From Desulfovirgula thermocuniculi DSM 16036 (GTDB lineage Bacteria > Bacillota > Desulfotomaculia > Desulfotomaculales > Desulfovirgulaceae), in contig NZ_AUBR01000024.1 of assembly GCF_000429345.1 (NCBI RefSeq), positions 1 through 47,066 on the forward strand: 47,066 nucleotides of DNA. The letters are read 5' to 3'. The notes under the pieces were generated by a model. The model did not search any database. It saw only the letters and a list, made by a program, of their open reading frames with translations, and was not told where the DNA came from. The translations under genes and the position numbers were made by a program. Positions 34,467-42,150 of this stretch are shown here, piece after piece (the stretch's first letter is position 1; every line of letters begins with the position of its first letter).

Positions 34467-34901
34467 CTATTTAATTACAAGCACCGGGCATTTGGCATAG
34501 CGGACCACGCGGCGGCTGATGCTGCCCAGCACCCATCCCTTGATCTCACCCATTCCCCGTCCGCCGATAACAATGAGGTCGTAGTTTCCTTCCTGCTCCT
34601 CGCGCGTAATCTCGTAAGCGGGGTCCCCCCATACCAGCTTTCCTTCGGCGCTAACACCGTTCCTGGAGCACTTTTCCATGGCCTCCTTGATGATTTTTTC
34701 GCCTGTATTTTGTACCTGCTGCCTTATGAAGTTGTATGTTTCTTCGGCCACGTGCGAGAGCGAGTGCAGCGTACTCGGGATGTGGAGTGCGTGAAAGACT
34801 ACCAGCTTGGCACCGGTTATTTTGGCCAGTTCGGTTGCCCTATCAAGTGCTCGCTGTGAGTGCTCGGAGCCGTCCACAGGCACGAGGATGTTTTTAAACA
34901 C
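34467..34901 (-). CDS. Universal stress protein (UspA family)
   Basis: A 144-residue cytoplasmic protein with the ATP-binding UspA pattern: NILVPVDGSEHSQRALDRATELA at the start and DLIVIGGRGMGEIKGWVLGSISRRVVRYAKCPVLVIK at the end (GxGGx-type loop GGRGMG...GSIS). I start at GTG 34901 because AAAGGA lies 10 bases upstream; GTG 34910 almost touches it. Upstream, 34911-35109 holds no gene, only the sigma-54 promoter region of the next operon. Confidence 0.88.
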   Translation of the reverse strand: MFKNILVPVDGSEHSQRALDRATELAKITGAKLVVFHALHIPSTLHSLSHVAEETYNFIRQQVQNTGEKIIKEAMEKCSRNGVSAEGKLVWGDPAYEITREEQEGNYDLIVIGGRGMGEIKGWVLGSISRRVVRYAKCPVLVIK

Positions 34902-35109
34902 GGAGATCACATCCTTTCATGAAGGTATTACTTAATGATGCATTAGCGATACAGGTGTATCTTTAATTCAACGGCTGATGTTGCAAATGTAAGACAAAAA
35001 CTTGCGCTTATACCAACAATTAGTAGTTGTCACTTATAGTTATAAACAAGCGGCGGACCAGTGTCAATTCAGGCAAAAAATTTTTTGTTTTAGAAAGTTA
35101 AGATTTTTT

Positions 35110-35125
35110 TGGTATACTACTTGCA
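35110..35125 (+). promoter_or_regulatory. Sigma-54 promoter of the TIGR04076-MFS operon
   Basis: TGGTATACTACTTGCA: GG (35111-35112) and GC (35123-35124) are 12 bases apart as required for -24/-12 elements; the base before is T. Expected start near 35136, 72 bases before the first gene. Confidence 0.75.
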
Positions 35126-35207
35126 ATATCTGCTGTACAAACTGCTTGGGAGGTGAGGAATGCGGTGTAGGATATTATAGGCCAAGTCTTTTTAAAGAGG
35201 TGATTTG

Positions 35208-35468
35208 ATGAAAGTATTGGCCGAGATAGTGGAAATTCGCGGCAACGGGCACTGCTCTGTAGGGTACAAAATAGGTGAAAGGTTTGTGTTTTCTGCAGAA
35301 AGGTTTCCTGCCCTGTGCCCGTGGGCACTTGGTGCACTGATGATGCCGGTAATAGTGTTGCTGCACGGGGGCAAGTTTGAATGGATAGAAAAGCTTGAAG
35401 ATACTTACTGGTGCTGCCCTGATCCAAATAATACTGTTATTTTCCGCTTAAGTAGCATAAATGGCTGA
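35208..35468 (+). CDS. TIGR04076 family small protein
   Basis: An 86-residue soluble protein. IRGNGHCSVGYKIGERFVF, then FPALCPWALGALMMPVIVLLHGGKFEW and YWCCPDPNNTVIFRL fit the TIGR04076 pattern of conserved Cys and Trp residues. Function unknown in the family. ATG 35208 is set by AGAGGTGA at 35196-35203. First gene behind the sigma-54 promoter and 68 bases ahead of the first MFS gene, so it is likely made together with the transporters. Confidence 0.75.
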   Translation: MKVLAEIVEIRGNGHCSVGYKIGERFVFSAERFPALCPWALGALMMPVIVLLHGGKFEWIEKLEDTYWCCPDPNNTVIFRLSSING

Positions 35469-35536
35469 ATTATATTCCTTGCTGGTTTAAGACATCACAA
35501 TAGACATTATGATTTACGAGGTGGGGGAAATAAGGA

Positions 35537-36895
35537 ATGAGAAAATATTACGTCTCGGAGGTAATTGATGAACTAGGGGTTTCCGGTTTTACATGGAGGG
35601 TGTACTTACTTATAGGCTTGGCAATGATTTTAAACGGTTTCGTGCAAATGATAGTCTCATATACGATGCCGCAGATCTCCAAAGAATGGGCGCTAACCAA
35701 GGTGCAGACGGGTAGCCTTGCTTCTTGGACGTTGCTGGGGTTGCTAATCGGCGGAGCCATTGCAGGGATCATTTCCGACCGCATCGGGCGGAAAAAGATG
35801 TTGATACTGGCATGTATTGTATACTCCATATTTAACCTGCCAATCTACTTTGCGCAGAACTTTGAGACGTTTGCCGTCTTTAGAATTTTGAGCGGCATAG
35901 GGATCGGGGCTTGTATCCCCGTGTCGGCAACTATTAACTCGGAGTTTGTGCCCACCAAGAGCAGGGGTGCCTTTGTGGCATCGACGTTCTCTTGGCTGGT
36001 GGCCGGCTGGGTGCTTTCGGGCCTGGTGGCCATTCCGGTGGTGCCGGCTATGGGCTGGAGGTTCTGCTACCTTCTTGCCGTCGTGCCTGTAGTATACGCC
36101 CTCATACTGGCGGCGCTGCTGCCCGAGTCGCCCCACTGGCTGGTCAGCAAGGGGAGGAACGCGGAGGCCGTAGGCGTCATCCGGGCCATGGAGAGGGCGG
36201 CCCGGGGGTCGGCGCGGGAGTGGAGCCCGGAGGGGCTTTTGGTGCCGCCGCCCCCGAAGTCCGTGGGCGTGGCGGCGCTGTTTTCCCGGGAGTACCGGCT
36301 GGCCACCGTCGGCCTCTGGATCATGTACTTCATGGGCTGCGTCATCATTTACGGCGTGACGGCCTGGATGCCCAGCCTCTTGTATGAAAAGGGCTTTTCC
36401 CTGGCCAAGAGCTATGCCTTTGCAGCGCTCCAAAACGTGGCCTCCATTATTGCCAACGCCGTAACGGGATTCGTTTCGGACAGGGTGGGAAGAAAGAGGA
36501 ATATTATTTTCGGCTTTGCGCTGGCGGCAGTGGCCGTGGCCGTACTTGCGGGGGCGACAGGGCAGTGGTTCATTTTGGCCGCCTGCATGTTCCTGGGGTT
36601 TGCCAATAACTTTGCTTTGACCGCCGTGCAGCCGCTTTTGGCGGAAACCTACAGGACGGAATTTAGAAATACAGGCGTGGCCATGACCAATGCTTTTGGG
36701 CGCATAGGGGGGCTGCTTGCCCCGATTATGGCCGGTTACGTGCAGCAACTCGGCGTCGGCTTTTCGGGAACGATGCTGTGGTTCATAGCGCCCTGCATTA
36801 TAGCCATCCTGGCAGCCGTGTTCTTTATAAGGTATGAGACCACCGGCAAGACGCTGGAAAATATCGTGAGCGAAATGGCCGAAAAGAGAGTGTAA
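35537..36895 (+). CDS. MFS transporter (acid:H+ symporter type), copy 1
   Basis: A 452-residue, 12-helix major facilitator. The signature between helices 2 and 3 is GIISDRIGRKKMLIL, and DRVGRKRNIIFGF repeats it between 8 and 9; TMPQISKEWALTKVQTGSLAS resembles the aromatic-acid:H+ symporter branch. The central loop (YALILAALLPESPHWLVSKG onward, ~residues 188-279) is identical over 91-92 residues to that of the next gene. ATG behind GAGGTGGGGG. Operon position behind a sigma-54 promoter and beside a CoA-transferase suggests organic acid import. Confidence 0.88.
   Translation: MRKYYVSEVIDELGVSGFTWRVYLLIGLAMILNGFVQMIVSYTMPQISKEWALTKVQTGSLASWTLLGLLIGGAIAGIISDRIGRKKMLILACIVYSIFNLPIYFAQNFETFAVFRILSGIGIGACIPVSATINSEFVPTKSRGAFVASTFSWLVAGWVLSGLVAIPVVPAMGWRFCYLLAVVPVVYALILAALLPESPHWLVSKGRNAEAVGVIRAMERAARGSAREWSPEGLLVPPPPKSVGVAALFSREYRLATVGLWIMYFMGCVIIYGVTAWMPSLLYEKGFSLAKSYAFAALQNVASIIANAVTGFVSDRVGRKRNIIFGFALAAVAVAVLAGATGQWFILAACMFLGFANNFALTAVQPLLAETYRTEFRNTGVAMTNAFGRIGGLLAPIMAGYVQQLGVGFSGTMLWFIAPCIIAILAAVFFIRYETTGKTLENIVSEMAEKRV
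36098..36372 (+). repeat. Near-identical segment shared with 37547-37821 (copy A)
   Basis: 275 bp with three differences (36299, 36322, 36337), all synonymous; the first 201 bp are identical. Flanks diverge at once. Confidence 0.95.
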
Positions 36896-36908
36896 GGAAA
36901 GCCCGGGA

Positions 36909-36950
36909 CGTTAAACTCCGTGGCGCTTAGCAGCGTCACGGAGTTTAACG
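36909..36950 (+). other. Long intercistronic hairpin between the MFS genes
   Basis: 14-bp perfect stem (36909-36922 / 36937-36950) continued inward by five more pairs around loop TAGC. No T-tract follows, so mRNA stabilisation or partial attenuation is likelier than full termination. Confidence 0.7.
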
Positions 36951-36988
36951 GGAGCAATTTGCTTTTATGAAAAAAGAGGTGGTCGAGC

Positions 36989-38359
36989 GTGAAAAAGTAC
37001 GTTTCAGAAGTGGTAGACGAATTAGGTATGTCGAGGTTCGTGTGGAAGGTCTACCTGCTTGTCGGGCTGGCCATGATCTTTGACGGCTTTGACTACATGA
37101 TTGTCTCCTACACCATGCCGCAGATTTCCAAGGAGTGGGCGTTAACAAAGGTGCAGACCGGCAGCCTTGCTTCCTGGAGCCTGCTAGGGTTAATTTTCGG
37201 CGGCATGGTGGCCGGCATTTTATCCGACCGCATTGGCCGGAAAAGGACGCTGATCCTCTCCTGCGTGCTTTATTCTCTTTTTACCATCCCCATATTCTTT
37301 GCCCAAAGCTACGAAATGTTTGCAATTTTTAGGGTATTGAGCGGCTTCGGCCTCGGGGCGTGCATCCCCGTCTCGGCAACCATAAATTCCGAGTTTGCCC
37401 CTTCAAAGTACAGAGGCTTTTTCATTGCCTCCTCATTTTCCTGGCTGGTGGCCGGGTGGGTGATGGCCGGTCTCGTAGCCATGGCCGTAGTGCCCCATTG
37501 GGGCTGGAGGTATTGCTACTTGATAGGGGGGTTGCCCATTCTCTATGCCCTCATACTGGCGGCGCTGCTGCCCGAGTCGCCCCACTGGCTGGTCAGCAAG
37601 GGGAGGAACGCGGAGGCCGTAGGCGTCATCCGGGCCATGGAGAGGGCGGCCCGGGGGTCGGCGCGGGAGTGGAGCCCGGAGGGGCTTTTGGTGCCGCCGC
37701 CCCCGAAGTCCGTGGGCGTGGCGGCGCTGTTTTCCCGGGAGTACCGGTTGGCCACCGTCGGCCTCTGGATTATGTACTTCATGGGTTGCGTCATCATTTA
37801 CGGCGTGACGGCCTGGATGCCGACCCTGCTGTACGAGAAGGGGCTCTCTCTCACCAAGAGCTATGGCTTTGCCATCATGCAAAACGCCGCTTCCATTGTT
37901 GCCAACGGTGTGGCCGGGCTGACTTCGGACAAGATGGGTAGGAAAAAGAATATTATTTTTAGCTTCATTGTTTGTACCCTGGCGGTCGTACTCATGGCCA
38001 ATGCCGCCGGCACGCTGGGAATTCTGGCCGCTTGCATTTTCCTGGGCTTTGCTTCCAACCTGGCCCTCACCTCGGTGCAGCCTCTCATTGCCGAAACGTA
38101 CCGGACGGAGTTCAGGAACACGGGCGTGGCCTGGACGCACGCCTTCGGGCGGATTGGAGGGTTTTTGGCGCCAATTATGGCCGGTTACGTGCAGCAGCTG
38201 GGCATAGGGTTTACGGGCACCATGCTCTGGTTTATCATGCCCTCCTTAATCGGTGCTGTGGCGCCGGTGTTTTTCGTGAGATACGAGACGCGCGGCAAGT
38301 CACTGGAAAGCATCATCGGGGAATTCAGCGGAAAAGCGCCGGATGCGTCAGGCCATTAG
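36989..38359 (+). CDS. MFS transporter (acid:H+ symporter type), copy 2
   Basis: A 456-residue paralogue of the preceding MFS protein, similar along its whole length (for example KKYVSEVVDELGMSRFVWKVYLLVGLAMIFDGFDYMIVSYTMPQ against the same region of copy 1). The GILSDRIGRKRTLIL and SDKMGRKKNIIFSF loops are intact. The acidic residue in the first helix (DGFDYMIV) is present here but is N-G-F-V-Q-M-I-V in copy 1, so the two may differ in substrate or coupling. GTG start behind AAAGAGGTGG. A terminator follows. Confidence 0.88.
   Translation: MKKYVSEVVDELGMSRFVWKVYLLVGLAMIFDGFDYMIVSYTMPQISKEWALTKVQTGSLASWSLLGLIFGGMVAGILSDRIGRKRTLILSCVLYSLFTIPIFFAQSYEMFAIFRVLSGFGLGACIPVSATINSEFAPSKYRGFFIASSFSWLVAGWVMAGLVAMAVVPHWGWRYCYLIGGLPILYALILAALLPESPHWLVSKGRNAEAVGVIRAMERAARGSAREWSPEGLLVPPPPKSVGVAALFSREYRLATVGLWIMYFMGCVIIYGVTAWMPTLLYEKGLSLTKSYGFAIMQNAASIVANGVAGLTSDKMGRKKNIIFSFIVCTLAVVLMANAAGTLGILAACIFLGFASNLALTSVQPLIAETYRTEFRNTGVAWTHAFGRIGGFLAPIMAGYVQQLGIGFTGTMLWFIMPSLIGAVAPVFFVRYETRGKSLESIIGEFSGKAPDASGH
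37547..37821 (+). repeat. Near-identical segment shared with 36098-36372 (copy B)
   Basis: Offset 1449 bp from copy A; covers the loop between helices 6 and 7 and the start of the second half. Confidence 0.95.
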
Positions 38360-38381
38360 GAAAAGGGGCGCTAACCAAAAG

Positions 38382-38419
38382 AGGCCTACCCCCCGCAGGG
38401 AAGTAGGCCTTTATTTATT
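38382..38419 (+). terminator. Terminator after the second MFS gene
   Basis: 8-bp stem AGGCCTAC / GTAGGCCT followed by TTATTTATT. It reaches into the 3' end of the convergent sensor gene. Confidence 0.8.
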
Positions 38420-39263
38420 CCTCGATCATTTCGTCGGCCTGCTTTTTCAGCGCCTCCACCACCGCGTTTAGCTCGTTTATGGAAGCGTGGATCTCCTGGG
38501 CAAGGGCCGATAGCTGCTGGCTTGCCGCGGCGACCTCCGTGATAACGCTGGTGAGGTTCTGGGCGAAATCCTTTATGCTGCCTAGTTCCCGGGAAATTTC
38601 CTTGATGGAGTTCTGCGTCTCCTGCGAGAGGTTACGCACCTCTCGGGCCACCACGTTAAAGGCGCGGCCCATGTTGCCCAGCCTGGCGGCCTCGATGGTG
38701 GCATTTAAGCCGAGGATGTGCGTCTTTTCGGCAATCTCCCGCACCAGCCTCAAAATGTGGTCCGTTCTGGAGATTTCACTCTGCAGGGACTGCGCGATAT
38801 TTTGGAGGTCGGTGGTGGCGTTTGCCAGTTCCTCGGCACTCGTCGAAAGGGTGGCGGAGGCGCCGTTTAAGGCGGCGGCCTGGGACTCGAGGCGGTGGGC
38901 CATCTCGTAAAGGTTCTCTTGCTTTGCAGTGGGCATGGTGACGGTAATGGCGCCCACGGCTTCCCCGGTGGCGGGGTCGAGGAGAGGGTGGGCAATACCA
39001 ATGTAGGGGACGCCGAGGACTTCGGCGCCGACCCGCCGGGAAACCCTCCTTTTGGTCCTTATGGCCTGGGCCGTAACGGTTCCCGCAGGCGTGACCTCCC
39101 CGGGCTTTACGGGCAGGGGGACTATGCCGTGTTCGCAGTACAGGAGGTGGCTTGTATCGGAAATATAAATGCCGACCTCATCGCCGAGCAGCTTTCTTAT
39201 TGCCGGCGCCAGCCGGATGGCCCACGAAATTATGCTGCCGTTTTGTTCGCCCTGCTGCAACAC
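38415..39263 (-). CDS. Soluble methyl-accepting-type sensory transducer
   Basis: A 282-residue cytoplasmic receptor. Residues ~5-120 form the sensor domain (LAPAIRKLLGDEVGIYISDTSHLLY ... GVPYIGIAHPLLDPATGEAVGAITVTMP), residues ~130-282 a helical signalling domain with EIAEKTHILGLNATIEAARLG and VVAREVRNLSQETQNSIKEI, the conserved hairpin tip of chemoreceptors. There is no membrane segment. I start at GTG 39263: GGGAGGG lies 7 bases upstream, and the upstream open frame runs through a terminator. Position beside the CoA-transferase suggests it senses the substrate or energy state. Confidence 0.85.
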   Translation of the reverse strand: MLQQGEQNGSIISWAIRLAPAIRKLLGDEVGIYISDTSHLLYCEHGIVPLPVKPGEVTPAGTVTAQAIRTKRRVSRRVGAEVLGVPYIGIAHPLLDPATGEAVGAITVTMPTAKQENLYEMAHRLESQAAALNGASATLSTSAEELANATTDLQNIAQSLQSEISRTDHILRLVREIAEKTHILGLNATIEAARLGNMGRAFNVVAREVRNLSQETQNSIKEISRELGSIKDFAQNLTSVITEVAAASQQLSALAQEIHASINELNAVVEALKKQADEMIEE

Positions 39264-39300
39264 CTGAAAGCCCTCCCGATATTGATTTCGGAAATTTAAG

Positions 39301-39365
39301 GAAAAAAAGATAAAGGGGTTTTCCCTCCTCGCGCCGGATATGCCATGCTTGCAGGAAAAACCCCT
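39301..39365 (-). terminator. Terminator after the CoA-transferase gene
   Basis: On the minus strand AGGGGTTTT (39357-39365) pairs with AAAACCCCT (39314-39322), then TTATCTTTTTTT. It lies just before the sensor gene's ribosome site, so the sensor may depend on read-through or its own promoter. Confidence 0.75.
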
Positions 39366-39442
39366 ATGGAAAGCTTTTCCCCAGAGAAAAAGAAAGTGGG
39401 AGGAAGGGGAGAGTAGCGCTGTGTCTCTCTGCACTTCTCTAT

Positions 39443-40732
39443 CTAAATGATGCCCTTTGCGCGAAAAGCAGCGATTTCATCGTCGCTGTAACCCAGGAGG
39501 CGCTTGAGGATTGCTTCCGTGTCCTGCCCAAGCCTTGGGGCCCCTCTCCAAACCTGCGGGGGAGTTTCGCTCATCTTGGGGCAGAAGCCGAAAGCCCTGA
39601 CCGTTTGGCCCAGAGTTTGATCTTCGTACTCGATGAAGTTGCCCCGCTTCTGGTAATGCTCGCTTGCGGCCAGATCGGCAATGTTTTTGACGATACCGCA
39701 GGGCACCTTGTGCTTGGTGAGCTGTTCCTTCACTTCTGCAGCCGTGCGCGCGGCCACCCACTCTCCGGTAATCCGTTCGAGCTCCCTGCCTAGTTCGGAA
39801 TTTACGGCCTCCTTGGAGGCGCCGGCCTTTTCGTGCGGGAATTTCTGCGGATCCAAGCCCAGGGCCTTAAGGAAGCGGTTGTACACCACGGGCCCGTAGG
39901 CGCCAATATAGACGTACTTATTATCCTTCGTCTTGTAAAGGTTTGCCGGCTGGAAGATGGGGATCTTGTTGCCAAAACGCTCTTTAACCATGCCGAGGAG
40001 GAAGTATTGGGTAAAGGCATCGTTGAGGCACTTGCTCATGGCTTCTACCTGCGCAATATCAACCACCTGGCCCTTACCGGTTTTCTGGGCGTTAATATAG
40101 GCCATGAGCACACCGCAGGCCATAAACATGGTGGTTATATAGTCGTTTACAAAGGAAGGCGCCAGCATTGGCGGCATTGGCTCGGGAAAGCCGTTTAGAT
40201 ACATGAAACCTCCCTCGGCCTGGCCGATGGCGTCGTACGACGGACGGTCGCACTCTTCGGGAACGCCGCCGAACTTGGGCCGGCCAAAGCCGCTGATGTG
40301 GGCAATAACCAGTTTGGGGTTGACTTCAAAGAGCATTTCGTCGTTAATGCCGAGTTTGTCTACCCAGACCATGTTTTCAATCCAGACATCAGAGTTTTTA
40401 ATTAACCCGAGGAAAATGTCCTTAACTTCCGGAATATTCAGGTTTAGCTCCAGGGTTAGGCTGAGCCTGTTCCTGGCTTCTTGAATCCACCCTGCACTCA
40501 CGCGCTGGCCGTTTTTCTCGATTACCGGTGCCTGATAGCGGAACGGGTCGCCGACATTGGGGCGTTCCACGTGGATGAGCTCGGCACCGTACTCAGCAAG
40601 GATGGTTGCGCCAAAAGGTGCGGCGACAATGCTACCGGTTAGAAGAATCCTCATTCCCGACAAGGGGCCAAATTTGGGTATTAAAGCAGGGGCGGGTACT
40701 CTTTCAACGGTTTGCCACCTCTCCATGCCCAA
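39443..40732 (-). CDS. CaiB/BaiF family (type III) CoA-transferase
   Basis: A 429-residue enzyme that moves CoA between carboxylic acids. It resembles E. coli CaiB along its length: PKFGPLSGMRILLTGS at the start, NPKLVIAHISGFG (~138-150), the catalytic Asp D197 in FVNDY, TGKGQVVDIAQVEAM, LYKTKDNKYVYIG and the C-terminal VWRGAPRLGQDTEAILKRL. TTG 40732 has AAGGAGG 7 bases upstream; ATG 40726 is the alternative. A sigma-54 promoter sits at 40800-40815. Together with the divergent beta-oxidation operon it probably loads the growth substrate onto CoA; carnitine-like compounds are one possibility. Confidence 0.9.
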   Translation of the reverse strand: MGMERWQTVERVPAPALIPKFGPLSGMRILLTGSIVAAPFGATILAEYGAELIHVERPNVGDPFRYQAPVIEKNGQRVSAGWIQEARNRLSLTLELNLNIPEVKDIFLGLIKNSDVWIENMVWVDKLGINDEMLFEVNPKLVIAHISGFGRPKFGGVPEECDRPSYDAIGQAEGGFMYLNGFPEPMPPMLAPSFVNDYITTMFMACGVLMAYINAQKTGKGQVVDIAQVEAMSKCLNDAFTQYFLLGMVKERFGNKIPIFQPANLYKTKDNKYVYIGAYGPVVYNRFLKALGLDPQKFPHEKAGASKEAVNSELGRELERITGEWVAARTAAEVKEQLTKHKVPCGIVKNIADLAASEHYQKRGNFIEYEDQTLGQTVRAFGFCPKMSETPPQVWRGAPRLGQDTEAILKRLLGYSDDEIAAFRAKGII

Positions 40733-40799
40733 AACGTTGCCTCCTTCCCCAAAAATCCCTCAAAGTAATTTGAAAAACAAAACTTTTTAGAATATGAAC

Positions 40800-40815
40800 T
40801 GCAATAAGTGTGCCA
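40800..40815 (-). promoter_or_regulatory. Sigma-54 promoter of the CoA-transferase gene
   Basis: Minus strand: TGGCACACTTATTGCA, preceded by C. It fits the -24/-12 consensus fully, with GG and GC 12 bases apart. Start expected near 40789, 57 bases before the gene. Confidence 0.85.
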
Positions 40816-41114
40816 GATGGCATGATCGCTTTAATTTTGGAGAGGCGTGCTTTGGGGGCGCGCCTTTTGCTTTAAGTTTGTGCTGCGTGCCGGAGTACCC
40901 GGAAGATGCCGGGGGGAGTAGACTTGTTGCATCCAGGTGTGTAGCATATGGTCAACAGATGAACCAAATACGATACCTTCGCCATGAAATTTCGTAATTG
41001 GTTGCGGGCCGAGAGCAGGTGATGGTTAAAAGTGACAAATATGGTTTATAGGTGCATGACCATAAGGAATTGTCCGGTAGCCGTGGTTGCAAAAATTCTA
41101 CATGGTAGAGAAAG

Positions 41115-41134
41115 TGAAACGGGTCGATGTTTCA
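41115..41134. promoter_or_regulatory. Candidate enhancer-binding site for a sigma-54 activator
   Basis: TGAAACGGGTCGATGTTTCA: 6-bp arms, 8-base spacer, centred about 100 bases before the plus-strand start. It lies between the two divergent sigma-54 promoters. The rest of 40733-41254 holds no gene I can support. Confidence 0.45.
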
Positions 41135-41198
41135 TTAATGGTACAGCCAATTTCGCGATAACTTTGCCGGCGGTGATTTCTTAAAAACTTTGGAATTG

Positions 41199-41214
41199 TG
41201 GCATAACTTTTGCA
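41199..41214 (+). promoter_or_regulatory. Sigma-54 promoter of the beta-oxidation operon
   Basis: TGGCATAACTTTTGCA with GG (41200-41201) and GC (41212-41213) at -24/-12 spacing. Start expected near 41225, 30 bases before the first gene. Confidence 0.85.
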
Positions 41215-41227
41215 CTGTCATAGTGCA
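41211..41227 (+). promoter_or_regulatory. Palindrome over the -12 element and start site
   Basis: TGCACTGTCATAGTGCA, 6-bp arms. It covers the -12 element and the predicted start, a place suited to a repressor. Confidence 0.45.
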
Positions 41228-41254
41228 CAAAAAGTGCTAGGGAGGTTTTGGCAG

Positions 41255-42112
41255 ATGGAAGTAAAGAAAGTTGGGGTTATTGGCGCAGGGACGATGGGGG
41301 GCGGCATTGCCCACCTGGTGGCGTCTAGCGGTTTTGAGGTACTCCTCTGCGATGTGGAGCAGAGGTTTCTCGACGGGGCCTTAAAGAGGATGGCCGACCT
41401 GATGGACAAGAGGATCGAAAAGAACAAGATGACCAAAGAGGAAAAAGATGCCATCCTGGGTAGAATCAAGACGACGACAAACCTGGACGAGTTTGCTGCT
41501 GCGGACTACGTCATTGAGGCGGTCATTGAAGACGTGAAAATAAAGAAAGATGTTTTTGCGAGGCTCGACAACATCTGCCGCAAGGAGGTCATCCTGGCCA
41601 CCAACACTTCTTCCATTTCCATTACGGATATTGCCTCTGCCACCAAGAGGGCGGATAAGGTTGTCGGTATGCACTTCTTTAATCCTCCGCAGGTCATGCG
41701 CCTGGTAGAAGTGGTGCGGGGTTACTACACCAGCGATGAGACGGTTAAATTCGTGAAGGAAATGTGCCAGAAGCTGGGCAAGACCCCCATTGAAGTAAAG
41801 AAAGATTCCCCCGGCTTTGTGGTCAACAGGTTAATGCTGGCGCAGTACGTGGAAGCCATGAAGCTGCTGGAGGAAGGCGTGGCAACCGTTGAGGACATCG
41901 ACATTGGCGTGAAGCTGGGCCTTAACCACCCTATGGGCGTTTTCGAGCTGCAGGACTTCGGCGGGTTGGATATCGGCTACTATGTGCTGAGCTACCTGTG
42001 CGAGGAGTTCAAGGACGGTAGGTGGAATCCGCCGACGAGCCTGAAGGTTCTGATAAGGGCGGGCAGGCTGGGACGGAAGACGGGTGCGGGCTGGTACGAC
42101 TACCAAAAGTAA
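41255..42112 (+). CDS. 3-hydroxyacyl-CoA dehydrogenase
   Basis: A 285-residue NAD-dependent enzyme that oxidises 3-hydroxyacyl-CoA to 3-ketoacyl-CoA. The Rossmann motif GAGTMGGGIAHLVASSGFEVLLCDV starts at residue 10; the catalytic region is MHFFNPPQVMRLVEVVRG, and DSPGFVVNRL with LGLNHPMGVFELQDFGGLD is the C-terminal domain. ATG 41255 has GGGAGG 9 bases upstream. Length matches clostridial Hbd/PaaH. First gene of the operon. Confidence 0.93.
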   Translation: MEVKKVGVIGAGTMGGGIAHLVASSGFEVLLCDVEQRFLDGALKRMADLMDKRIEKNKMTKEEKDAILGRIKTTTNLDEFAAADYVIEAVIEDVKIKKDVFARLDNICRKEVILATNTSSISITDIASATKRADKVVGMHFFNPPQVMRLVEVVRGYYTSDETVKFVKEMCQKLGKTPIEVKKDSPGFVVNRLMLAQYVEAMKLLEEGVATVEDIDIGVKLGLNHPMGVFELQDFGGLDIGYYVLSYLCEEFKDGRWNPPTSLKVLIRAGRLGRKTGAGWYDYQK

Positions 42113-42150
42113 CAGTAATGGCCATATTTCGCACATTGGAGGGTAGGCTC

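Noticed and set aside
35002-35208. 68-codon ORF before the TIGR04076 gene
   Set aside because: It runs through the sigma-54 promoter, lacks a ribosome site and overlaps the start of the supported gene.
40794-40997. 67-codon plus-strand ORF in the CoA-transferase/beta-oxidation gap
   Set aside because: Its start overlaps the minus-strand sigma-54 promoter, there is no ribosome site and no recognisable domain.
42126-42140. TGGCCATATTTCGCA before the enoyl-CoA hydratase, sigma-54-like
   Set aside because: GG and GC are 11 rather than 12 bases apart, which abolishes sigma-54 recognition, and the gene lies within an operon.
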